A stretch of DNA of 64,000 nucleotides from Pholiota molesta. Lineage: Eukaryota; Basidiomycota; Agaricomycetes; Agaricales; Strophariaceae. Position 1 is the first letter of the stretch. Each line of letters starts with the position of its first letter. The translations under genes were made by a program, and so were the position numbers. Of the stretch, positions 25,303 through 36,905 are shown in pieces. The notes under the pieces are model-generated. The model saw nothing but the letters and a program-made list of their open reading frames with translations. It made no database searches and had not been told where the DNA came from. The stretch is from NCBI GenBank assembly GCA_014925825.1, contig JACGCK010000160.1:39434-103433 (forward strand), given 5' to 3'.

Positions 25303-25610
25303 TTCTGACGATGGATGCGCTGCAGGGCGTGCATCAGCGCGTGAAGAGCTCGATGGTCGCGGGTGCGAACAAGCAAACGGTGCGTCTTTTTCTTTTTCTT
25401 TTCTGTATCATTCGTGGTATTGATATGGACGTGTTGTAAACGCTGGCGAGTATTAGGAAGAAATCGCGCTCGCTGATGGTGTTTGCGGGTACTTTGAAGT
25501 ATCGCATGTCGCCAAATGTCTATTCATATCTTGCTAGGCTGGATGTCGAGATCGCTCTGACCAGTAAAAGCTTCCGCGTGCATGTGGTTTTGTTTTGTAA
25601 GGTAATATCC
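25303..25610 (+). pseudogene. Copied 3' end of NIC96
   Basis: Matches NIC96 from MDALQGVHQRVKSSMV to the end: an exon to about 25380, then LASIRKKSRSLMVFAG, LKYRMSP and VYSYLARLDVEIAL (25440-25560). Similarity to the NIC96 3' flank continues (aaaagcttccgcgtgcatgt and on). It has no promoter or 5' part of its own. It is fused to deacetylase relic 1 upstream and followed by gene B, so it marks the edge of a copied segment. Confidence 0.85.
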
Positions 25611-26121
25611 AAACTATTGGTACTCGGTTCCATGAATAGAATGTCGTTCTGATGTTTTTCTGTAGGTAGATGCTCGTATATTGTAAATTTGCGAACAGAA
25701 ACCTCCGTTATCTGAATCGTGGTGCGAATTGGCGCTCATGGACCTCGATAAGCGTCTGTGAGATTGCTACGTGCGACCAGGCTTGGAACGAGAAACTACA
25801 CGTTCCTGCAGACACTCTACACCTTCCGCTGTTATCTTAAGCTCAAGATATCTCTGTCAGATAGATGTCTCAATTTTCAAACGATGATGTGATGGTAGCT
25901 TTTGGTTCTTTGACGTTATAAGATACCAATAAAATGTTGGTGCTCGATTCAATGAATGCAAGGCTACTCTAATGTGTTTTCTGATACAGTGAACATTGGG
26001 CCTACAACGAAAAACTTACGAGCGCCCACGCGAAAGTAGGCCTATAAAACAATATCATCTAGCACCAATGGGCATTGCGTATCCAGGAGGCTTCCTCAAC
26101 CTGCCAAGTAGATGTCACCCA
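25611..26121. other. Spacer upstream of the promoter repeats
   Basis: No coding region recognised. It lies between the NIC96 fragment and the 79-bp tandem repeats. Confidence 0.35.
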
Positions 26122-26358
26122 AGGTTATGATATTGAACGTTGGTTCAACGAGGCTAGGGTGAATATATAAACCACCTTCATGGAGCCTTCATTTCCTCGA
26201 AAGTTATGAGATTGAACGTTGCTTCAACAAGGCCAGGGTAAATATATAAATCACCTTCGTGGCGCCTGTTTTTCCTCAAAAGTTACGAGATTGAACGCTG
26301 CTTCAACGAGGCTAGGGTGAATATATAAATCACCTTCGTGGCGCCTTCATTTCCTAAA
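26122..26358 (+). repeat. Three tandem 79-bp repeats with TATA-like boxes upstream of gene B
   Basis: The marker ATTGAACG recurs at 26132, 26211 and 26290, an exact spacing of 79 bp. Each unit contains TTCAACGAGGCTAGGGTGAA or a near copy, then TATATAAA, then CACCTTCNTGG. The last unit ends about 60 bp before the gene B start codon. The units look like a triplicated core promoter. Copies differ by a few bases. No such repeat is seen upstream of gene A. Confidence 0.85.
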
Positions 26359-26421
26359 ATCCCCCTTCCTTCCTGAACCTACACAAGACAAAGGCATCCC
26401 TTCAACAAGTCTACGAAAACG

Positions 26422-28776
26422 ATGAAACCACTTGTCTGGTTGTCCAGGGGGAGATACCTCTTCTTCCTTAGGAGCGTATTTTTGTCATCTGCGGTCGCCT
26501 GGTTGATCTTCTTTTTTATACACGACCTTTGGAACCAACACTTGATATGGAGTCTGGCATTCTCGTCCATTTTGTTACATCAAATCCTATGGCAAGTTAT
26601 CGTTCGGGTCCATCGATGTTGAGTACACTAATTATCGGTATTAATTTATCGTTTTGTCACGGCAGTGCCTTCTCGGTCCCCTTTCTTCATACTGCAACCG
26701 ACCTTATTTGGCTTTTGTGTAATATTTCGGGTATGATTCCACAAGTTGTTTAATTGACTCATCTGCTCCGCTAAACTCATTGACTTAGGGCTTGCATACT
26801 ATGCTTCCTTCTATAAAATCTTCTGGAATGAAATTGGCCCTTGGACGGACCAACTCACATTAATCCATGCAACTTCATGCTCCTATCTAGTTGGGGCACT
26901 ACCCCTGCTCGCATTGATACGGATCGCAATAATATTCGATGCTGGGGCTCAAGCGTTGATAAAACCATTTGATCTCTTAGCATATTTTCAGCCCAGATGG
27001 AAGCAGGATCTTGGGGGTGTTCGACTGTTGTTTGGAAATTCGCTCTGGAGATCGCATTTTATGTATGTTTTATTTTATGTAACTCACTCTCTACTACTAT
27101 CATCTGACTTCACCGCGCGAAAGAGGGGAGACGAAAACGCTAATCTTCGCAAGAGGCAGTCTGGCCGCACTGTTGTTGTGTGGTATTACAATATTTTCGC
27201 TCCTCAGAATGGTGACTGAGCCTATCCGAGAGCTTCGGCTCATCCCCACTCAAAACATTCGGACGCCAGATGCGTCTACTCCTATTCAAGGTAGCATTTC
27301 CGATGTTGCAACTTGGGGCATAATTATCGTGAGTATTACCACATGAGTCGGCCATGTTCAAAGTGACTAGTGACTAGTGACTAATATATTTGATGGAAAT
27401 TTGATTGGCTTGTAAAGATCCAAAATGTAATCTTTCACAATGATTCTCACTTTCGCTCTGCACTGTCTGCATTCACTGTGATACCCCTATGGATGGCCCT
27501 TAGCGGCAGTACGCTAGACGATCTCACCTTTGCCAATATCTCTAGTAAGCTAATCCTCCATTTAACCTTTAGCAACACAATGAATCCAATAATATCCTGT
27601 AGCTTCGTCACTGTCCAACCCAGATTGTGTATATCTTGATCACGAATCAGGTTACGACGACTTCATAAACCGACAAATAACATTTAGCACTCAATTGATG
27701 ACGTACTACTGTCCTTCTCGTATTCCAATTAAATATGGGGAGTCAAATAATCTCAATCTATATATCGATATAACCAATTGGATACTAACATTGGACTTAA
27801 TTCAAACAGGCTGGGCCGTCTTTACTGGAAATGACATTCTCCCGCAACCGTATACAGAATTTCAACCAGATCTTCTTGTCACCGTCAATTTTACAACACT
27901 CGGGATAGCTACAGATACAATCACAGATATCCCAAGCAACTCTGTGCAAGTCATGGTTGCAATGACGAATAGAACAATTGACGTGATGTCGATGACAGTT
28001 CCCACTACTTTAATTCCTGGAGTGAACTTGGTTGGGATAGCTTCTATGGAGATCCATCGGAAGTTCAAAAACCCTGGCTTATCGTGGTTCGGATTATTTG
28101 AAGTAAGCATTTATACGTTAAGTAATTGACAACACAACTCAACACCTCTATTTTGTGCAGAGTATGCAGTCGACTGTGATCGCACAGATCAACCAAGTGT
28201 TTCCGGATCCTCAAGCAGGAATTTCTCCCATGATCATCCGCTCTCCCGAAATTGCTACTATCCGCGTGAGCAAACAAGCGGTCGTTACTCAGTGGACCAT
28301 AATACAGGATTCTAAGGACAAATCATTCTTCAACGGTCTATCTCAGACGGGTGGTTTATGGACATTCCTTAGTGGTGTTTTTGCTGTTGTGTTCGGAGGC
28401 TCTCTCATGCGTATCCTTTTCGGTATGATCATTAACAAGTCATTCTTGGCGACTGCCAGAGGCTGAACATCTGACGATAGGTACTAAACCTGTATCTGTT
28501 TTTGGACTCGCACACGGCTGGGAGCGTAATGCAATTCGGAAAGCATATCGAGAAGAATATCCGGCAATCGCAGAAGAAATTAATGCTCCACGAGACCAGC
28601 GAGGTATACTCTACCTCCTACAAGAGCATGTTATCGATTTAGGCTTGACTGAAGAAACCAGGCAAGGGTCCTCGACTGTTCCGGAGGATTCGGATTCAGA
28701 TGTAGAACTTGATAATTTCGAAAGAGGACTTGAAGAGACAGATCAAGATCAAGCAGCTACGGGGGGCGCTAGATAG
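26422..28776 (+). CDS. Gene B: paralogue of gene A, multi-pass membrane protein
   Basis: The start is ATG 26422 (MKPLVWLSRGRYLFFLRSVF) and the stop is TAG 28774-28776. Exons align with gene A throughout: helices SAVAWLIFFFIHDLW and ALPLLALIRIAIIFDAG; LLFGNSLWRSHF; PIRELR-like EPIRELRLIPTQN; DLLVTVNFTTLGIATD; VPTTLIPGVNLVGI; FPDPQAGISPMIIRSPEIA; SQTGGLWTFLSGVFAVVFGG; and the tail NAIRKAYREEYPAIAEEINA ending in an acidic stretch. Intron 1 appears to use a GC donor (ATG|gcaagt) where gene A has GT. I see no stop inside the joined exons, so it is probably functional. A short AGTGACT triplication lies in an intron near 27360-27383. Function is unknown; the topology suggests a plasma or vacuolar membrane protein with a large external domain. 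Confidence 0.75.
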
Positions 28777-29284
28777 TTTATTCCAATATCACTTTCTTTA
28801 TCGACAGGCTTATGCATATGATCTTAAAATCTGGACGTCTAATAAGTAATCTGAACTATGTGAGTAGGTTGCAGGCCTTCCATCAACTCGTTTATTTATT
28901 CAAGGGGTTCCCTTAGGTTTTAGTTAATTAGGCTGAAGGCGAACCCTGCTCGACCCAAGCTTGAACATGGAGACTCGAGCGACGAGAGCAAGTTCGGAAA
29001 GGAGGAAGCGTCGGGCCGGACATCACACGTCACGCCGGATTCGGCCGCTTAACCTTACATGCAACTTTCCCTTCCCACTTCGATTTGACGTGAATGCTTC
29101 CCTACTCATCTTCAAGGTTAGCACTGATATGCAATCATACCTTTTGGAAGATGTGAGGATGCCTCAAGATTGCGAAGCGCCCAATCGGCCCTTCACCGTT
29201 TGGGCTGAGTTCAATCAAACATACCTCAAGCCAACGTGAAGCTCCGTCTGGCAAGATGGTATCGGAATTCGCAGAATGGGCGAC
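28777..29284. other. Spacer between gene B and deacetylase relic 2
   Basis: A short open stretch (about 28967-29239) has no recognisable domain and no supporting copy, so no gene is called. Confidence 0.35.
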
Positions 29285-29800
29285 CTTTCTCGTGTCCAGG
29301 GTCTACCATGAGCTAGGCTTAGAGCTCCTCCATCAAGCGGACACTTGTGCGCTGCGTTTTTATTTCCATACATTTTGTGCTTTTATGATACTTTATACAG
29401 ACGCTGACGATCTCCCGTACTGGATTCCTGACCCATCGTTGGAGCTGAAGAGGGTCTCTTGATGATGCCCTGTACCTATGACTGCAACGACTTCGAGTTC
29501 TTCATTGCACCTGGATTCGGCTCTTCGATGGCTTATTTTGAGCATGCAAAGAATGCATTTGATACGCTGTACGAGGAAGAACAAGAGGGACAACCATCCT
29601 CCCTCACAGTTACTCTTCACACACGCGTCATCGGCCGTCCTAGATAGTTCCCAGCTATTCAACAGGTGCGTTCTATGATCAGGGACTGCTGAATGAGATT
29701 ACTTCTAATATCTTTCTCGATGTGTGGTGCCACGCGTGAGCAGATTGCGAGGCATTGGAAGGTGCAATATCCCTATCAGCCTGCAAGTGCTGAGGCTCAG
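29285..29800 (+). pseudogene. Relic 2 of a PuuE-type polysaccharide deacetylase
   Basis: The same part of the deacetylase family as relic 1: VYHELGLELLHQADTCALRF, DADDLPYWIPDP, YDCNDFEFFIAPGFGSSMAY, NAFDTLYEEEQEGQPSSLTV, then a gap and ATREQIARHW followed by QYPYQP. The N-terminal catalytic half is absent. A frame change after WIPDP and lost sequence before ATREQ show decay. Relics 1 and 2 flank the NIC96 fragment plus gene B in the same orientation. Confidence 0.75.
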
Positions 29801-30383
29801 TCTAGATATATTCCTCTCATTATAACATCGTAAGTTCACGTCCTACGTTTCTGTTATATTTATACCCCAATGAAAATGTCTTTGCGTCTCAGATTAATGC
29901 CCAAGCCGGCATTGGTATCTAAGTTTGATGTAGTGCTCCTTAGCTCCCACCTTACTTTACTTCACAGGGTAAGCACACGCTTCTATAAATTCTTAGCTCT
30001 TGATCGCGAGATGTAAGGAAAGGGAAGCTGTTTCTTTGCGGAATTTATGTGATATCCGAAATTGCTATCTTTCAAAGATGACCTGTAAGGAGTCCTTTTT
30101 TCCCACTTAGATACCATTATCTCTCATGCATCGAGCGTCTTGTAGAACCCTAGGTATCGCACATAGGAAGATCCCTACATTCTTATCTGCCCTTCATCCA
30201 AATGATATCTCAGTTGGTCATGAAAGCGCTGATTACAGTCCGCCACGGCAGCCCTGCTTCCAGGCATACCATGTTTGGGTACCCTAGTATCGGAGAAGCA
30301 CTGAGAAAATGGTACGCCGCAGATGCCCACCGTCTGACCAAGATTTAAACTTCGTTGCTGAATTCGTATAACTATACAACTTT
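29801..30383. other. Intergenic, upstream of the NCS1 permease
   Basis: No gene seen. Probably the promoter and 5'UTR of the permease. Confidence 0.35.
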
Positions 30384-33050
30384 ATGGTACAAGACTTTTC
30401 CTGTCCTATTCGAAGCCCACACATGGCTATCCAGTTTATTCGGCGCTGCAAGCAAATGATCATCATTCAATCTGCTGCCAATGACGCCAATGAAGATCTC
30501 CTACCAACTCCTCCCGAACAACGTACTTGGACTTGGTGGACCTATAGTTCTCTTTGGGCTGGGCAGTCGTTCGATGCGACTTGGGTGCGTGGAACATCAT
30601 CTTTGCAGTTTGAGTAAACCAACTGAAATACCAATTTGTAGTGGAACGTGGGGTGTATGTAAACACATTATTTGTGTTGATTCTTTCATTCACCTAGATT
30701 ATCATTCTAGCCTCCTTGATCGGTGTGGGCCTTACTGTAGCGCAAACTGTAGTGCCCGTATTAATTGGGTGTCTGCTTCTCGGAGTGGCAGCTGTGTACG
30801 TGGTTTTTTTTAGTGCAATGAGATTTGAAAGACCTCATCCGATCTCCCTAGGCTAAATGCTTCCTTCGGCGCGCATTACCATGTCGGATTTCCTGCGATG
30901 ATTCGGTACTTCCTTCTCTTTCGCTTTTCCTTCTCTTCGGTGACAGTTTTCCACTGAATAGACCTACCTTTGGCGTCACTGGTTCGAAGTGGTTTGTCGG
31001 CCTACGTGGCCTAGTTGGAATTGTATGTGTCTGTATTTATTTTTATCCCTTTCTTCCTGATCTGTTACTTAGGTTTGGTAGTGAGTATATTGGGCGCTAA
31101 TCAAATTTGACTGTCAAATCTAAGAAACGCAGTGCTGTCCAGGTATATTATTGTGGCCAACTTATGAGCATAATGTTTCTCTGCGTGTTTGGGTCTTCAT
31201 ACCGGGATTGGGATCCTGCCGTTCCTGCTTCGGCTGGAACAGACGCTAAAACTATCCTCGTTTGTGAGCCACTCCGCTTCATTAAAGTACATGCATACTG
31301 ATTTACTTACTGACATCTAGATTTCCTTGCATGGGCCATCGCGTTTCCTTTGACCTTGATTCATCCGTCCAAACTCCGCGACATCTTCACGTCGAGGGCT
31401 ATCTTCGGAGGCGCTGCGTTCTTTGCGATGTTTGGTAAGTTTGAATCGTTGACCAGAACATATTCGTTAACATTATCGGTATTTTGTAGTCTGGTGTACG
31501 ACTCTGGGCCAGCGAGATCCCAAAGGATTCCAGGGTTTTAACATCCTTCAGGCTAACCCCATCTCTGGCCCCGAGCTCGGCTGGGCCATCATGAGTGGCA
31601 TCAACTCAATTCTGGGTACCACCGTCACTATGATTACCAACCAATCCGATGTATCCCGTTATGCTAGAACACCAAAACAAGCTGGCTGGCCGCAGGGCTT
31701 CGCGATCTTCACAACCAAGACGATGATGGCTTTTCTGAGTATTGTCGCTACTGCTTCTCTTCAATCGCGTTATGGAGGCATCCCGCTGTGGAATATCTGG
31801 GACCAATTGCACCTCCTGCTCGACGAGAATTGGGATGCTAAAACACGCGTCGGATGGTGCGTGTTTCAACTGTTGTAAGATTTGAATTGTGTTAACAATC
31901 TTTTTTGGGACAGCTTCATCATAGCGCTGGGTGTCGCCTACTCCATATTGGTCACCAACCTCTACGCTAACGGGATTGCTTTTGGTGCCGATATTTCTGC
32001 TATCTTTCCGAGTGAGTGGTATTTGAACACCTCCAGAATGCAATCGATACTTATTTCTAATAGGATACTTTAGTTTGTCATTCCGTTTTCTTGATCCCGT
32101 TTAAGACTTAAGGATTACAGATATCGTGCGCGGTCAGATGTGCATTGCGTTTATTTCTTTGCCTGTCCTACCTTGGCAGATACTGTAAGTCCATGTTACT
32201 AAACGAGATCAAGCCGGGCCTTTATTCTTCTTTCCATTCTAGCACCAACGCGCAAGCATGTAAGCCATATATTATATATGGCTACAGCACCTCTAATTCC
32301 AAGTCTTACTAGTCTTGATGTTCTTGGGAAGCTACACATTCCTCATGGGTGCCCTGCTCGGTTGCCAGTGGGGAGACTTCATATTCCGCAAGGGAAACTA
32401 GTAAGCGTTCGAGTAAGTTATACCCAGAGTTTTGTCACTCAATAAATGTTTTCAGTCATGTCCCTTCAATGTACGATTACGGGAAGGACTGTATCTATAT
32501 GTACTCCAAGGGCTACAACTGGAGAGGCTTCGCTGCCTGGTTTGTTTCATTCTGCATTATTTTCCCTGTATGTTTTCGTTTTCGATGTCGACCTGGGTTT
32601 CGTCTTCTGACAACATGTTGCTTCCAGGGGCTTATCGCTGCGTATGTCCCGGACAAAATGAATATCGCTTCGACGCATATCTATAGCATGGTAAAATTTT
32701 ATCGAATCTCGTGTATTCTTCTTCTAACAGATTACCGTAGGGATGGCTGATCGGAGTGCCCCTTTCTATGCTATGCTACATTGTCTTCAATAAACTCTTC
32801 CCCATACCCTTAGTCCCCGAAGAACATGCTGATGCACCGGAACCCAAGAAGTGGTTAGGCATGAGTCCAATTCACGGTGCGTAATTTCGCTTTGTTGATA
32901 TCTCTCACTGCTGATACGCCCTTTCGCGCCCTTTCAGGCTTCTTCCCAGGGGACACGATCGATGGTATGGACACAAACGACGCATTGTCTGTAACAGAGG
33001 GAGAAAAGTCTAATAAGGACGTAGCAACCGTGTACGCAACCCCTGTATGA
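30384..33050 (+). CDS. NCS1-family permease (uracil/allantoin/uridine-type)
   Basis: The start is ATG 30384, or the in-frame ATG 30423 (MAIQFIRRCKQMIII). The stop is TGA 33048-33050 after VYATPV. The N-terminus has the NCS1 entry motif ANEDLLPTPPEQRTWTWW, then YSSLWAGQSFD. Further blocks are GLTVAQTVVPVLIGCLLLGV, NASFGAHYHVGFPAMIR, TFGVTGSKWFVGLRGLVGI, QANPISGPELGWAIMSGINS, TMITNQSDVSRYARTPKQA, QWGDFIFRKGNY and LIAAYVPDKMN. About twelve membrane helices are expected. NCS1 proteins are proton or sodium symporters for nucleobases, allantoin, hydantoins or thiamine. The specificity here cannot be told from the sequence. More than ten short introns all follow gt...ag rules. It is convergent with the deacetylase, 105 bp apart. 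Confidence 0.88.
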
Positions 33051-33155
33051 GCCGTTATGTTCGACTACATCAATGATTTGCCGTGGATTCCTCTACCAAA
33101 AACTAAGACATGTCGAGCAGCAAATCGAAGCATCATGGAGATATAAAATTCTGGG

Positions 33156-34417
33156 TTACATTTGTGATGATTTGTAGGGATATTGCGACATCCAATGCCT
33201 CGCAATTTCTTCTCTTGTAGCGACCCATACATTTGGCTTAGTCTTGATATATTCGACGAACTGAAAAGAAAACGAAAGAATGACAATGAATACTATGCAT
33301 AGAGCAACAGTTGGAAAATTACACACCTGTTTGATCGCTGGGAAACGACCTGGTCTGCCAAGCATACGGGCGTGCATTGCAACAGTCATAAATGAAGGTT
33401 GCCCATTTTGCCCCTCTTCGTAAAGAGTATCTGTGATCGCATAAAATTCAGCACAACATTCGCGAGCAACGTTGGACAACTCACCAAACGCATTCTTGAC
33501 ATGTTCGTAATAGGCCATGGAAGAGGCAAATCCAGGAGCAATGTAGAACTTGAAGTCATTGGCGTCATACGTATATGGTACCAAAAGGAGGCCCTTTTCG
33601 GGGCCAGAAATAGGATCAGGAATCCAGTAAGGCAGATCGTCTGCATCTATGTACGTTTCCCCAAGTTGATGAGAAAGAATGATATACGGGTGCAGAAAAA
33701 AAGTACGAACATGTATCTGATTGATACAGAAGCTCAAGGCCAAGTTCTTTATACACTTTGCATACGAGCGCTCGACTGCGCGGTGACGGTCGGCCGTAAT
33801 ACCATCCCACTGGCACCCTGCCTGAAGGACTGGTTTTGCGGAATGATTCGATGGCTTGATGGATCAGTTTCTCCTCCGCTTCAGCGTCCACATGCGTGTA
33901 GTTGATCCAGCGATAGCAGTGCGAAGCAGTTTCATGCCCGGCTTCTTCGCAAGCCTTGGCGATCTCGCTGGGGAGTATCTATTAGATTTGAACGATGTAC
34001 AAAAACAGGACACTCACGGTTGTGCTTCGTACGCCTTTCCGACTGCATATATCGTAATATGCATATTATGCTTCTCGAAGAGGTTTAATAGACGCCACAT
34101 TCCTCGACGAGAGCCGTATTCGAACTGGCTCTCCATCGGGAGGTCGCGCTGGCCTACTAAAGGAGGTTTCTAGTGCTTCGAATTCAGTACTGGCATATAT
34201 ATAGTAGATTGGGAGCACATACTGGACCTGTCTCCTGCAAGTTGGATTCCGCTTGTGCATCGCCATTATCGAGAGAATTCTCTCCTCCTTCCTCGTAGTT
34301 GATCACGAAGTTCACTGCAATCTTGGCACCGTTTGGCCACTTAGGATTGGGAGGAAAACGTCCATAGCCAGCCAAGTCACGCGGGGGATAGTCAGTAAGA
34401 GATATGGTGTCCGTCAT
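33156..34417 (-). CDS. PuuE-type polysaccharide deacetylase / allantoinase-like
   Basis: The start is ATG 34417-34415 (MTDTISLTDYPPRDLAGYGR) and the stop is at 33156. The order of motifs matches the 'urate catabolism' PuuE branch of the NodB/polysaccharide deacetylases: KIAVNFVINYEEGGENSLD, LPMESQFEYGSRRGMWRLLN, ITIYAVGKAYE, EEAGHETASHCYRWINYTHV (His ligand region), VPVGWYYGRPSPRSRALV, DADDLPYWIPDP, VPYTYDANDFKFYIAPGF, HARMLGRPGRFPAIKQ and VWVATREEIARHW. Bacterial PuuE acts as an allantoinase (known for the family). Fungal members are often named chitin deacetylase without proof. Intron 1 joins ...QETGP to KPPLVGQRD in frame. It is intact, unlike the two relics in the window. The nearby NCS1 permease fits a ureide substrate, but that is an inference. 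Confidence 0.82.
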
Positions 34418-34854
34418 CTTTGTGAACTCGCTCGTTTGGCATGTTGGTTTGCGTAGTTTTAAGCTGTTGTCCAAGGAACCCCGCAACGCATGATGAATGT
34501 CGGCTTTGGGGGTGTTCTTTCGGCATATGCGTCCAAGCGTTCACTTGTAGGAAGCCCAAGAAGAAACAAAGCTCCCATGAGAGGCCGCAATAGGTATCCA
34601 TGAATCCACGATACGATAGGCTGATAGTCAAAGTCAAGAAGGATTCCCACGTGTTTCCACACTTCGGATGATGCCACAATTCTAACTCCGAAAATGCAAT
34701 TGAACCAAAAGGGAAAGATGACTGCCTAATTTGGGTCATTGCTTCACATCGACGAAAATCAAGGCGAACGATAAAAAATGAGATAGTTTTTTTTTTTTTT
34801 TTTTTTTTTTTCAAAATCACTCTAGATCAGATACAACTTTATACATGCCAGTGT
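34418..34854. other. Spacer between OYE and deacetylase, with a 25-bp poly(T)
   Basis: Holds the deacetylase promoter. Positions 34787-34811 are an uninterrupted run of 25 T. An open frame across this region depends on the homopolymer and has no recognisable domain. Confidence 0.5.
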
Positions 34855-36617
<1,763 letters not shown>

Positions 36618-36905
36618 CTCTATCTGAGATGTCGGCCAAAATATTTGAGCAGACTTCGCGTGAGTATGATATAAATCAGGCAGCTGTAATCTGCGGTGTT
36701 GGCGGTGGGAAGTAGGAAGCTGGTTGGGGGGAAAATGATAAGATAACTATTTCAATCTCCGCCGGTCCTCCGCGACGCGCTTCCCACTTCCCATTCGTTG
36801 CGCATTTCTTAGCACACGCTACATATATGTCTTCGAATTTGACTATCATGCTGGGCCTCACAGAATATTCCTGTTATCTCTTATCAAACCACCAGTCTCA
36901 CCGCC
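36618..36905. promoter_or_regulatory. Divergent promoter, OYE / amidase
   Basis: A 288-bp interval between two divergent start codons, small enough for co-regulation. Several GATA/TATC cores, the general target of fungal nitrogen GATA factors, occur here (for example near 36666 and 36738-36742). Such short motifs are also frequent by chance. Confidence 0.35.

Larger units (their letters stand above)
25303..28776. repeat. Inverted segmental duplication, arm 2 (NIC96 3' fragment + gene B)
   Basis: The plus-strand counterpart of arm 1 at 8871-12075. It has the same gene order (NIC96 3' end, then the membrane-protein gene). The NIC96 part is truncated here, so this arm is the derived copy, at least for NIC96. 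Confidence 0.75.

Noticed and set aside
28967..29239. Possible small gene between gene B and relic 2
   Set aside because: About 90 codons, no motif, no similar sequence in the window and no clear splice context.
34392..34820. 142-codon minus-strand frame through the poly(T) run
   Set aside because: Depends on a homopolymer for its Lys-rich start, overlaps the deacetylase promoter and has no motif.
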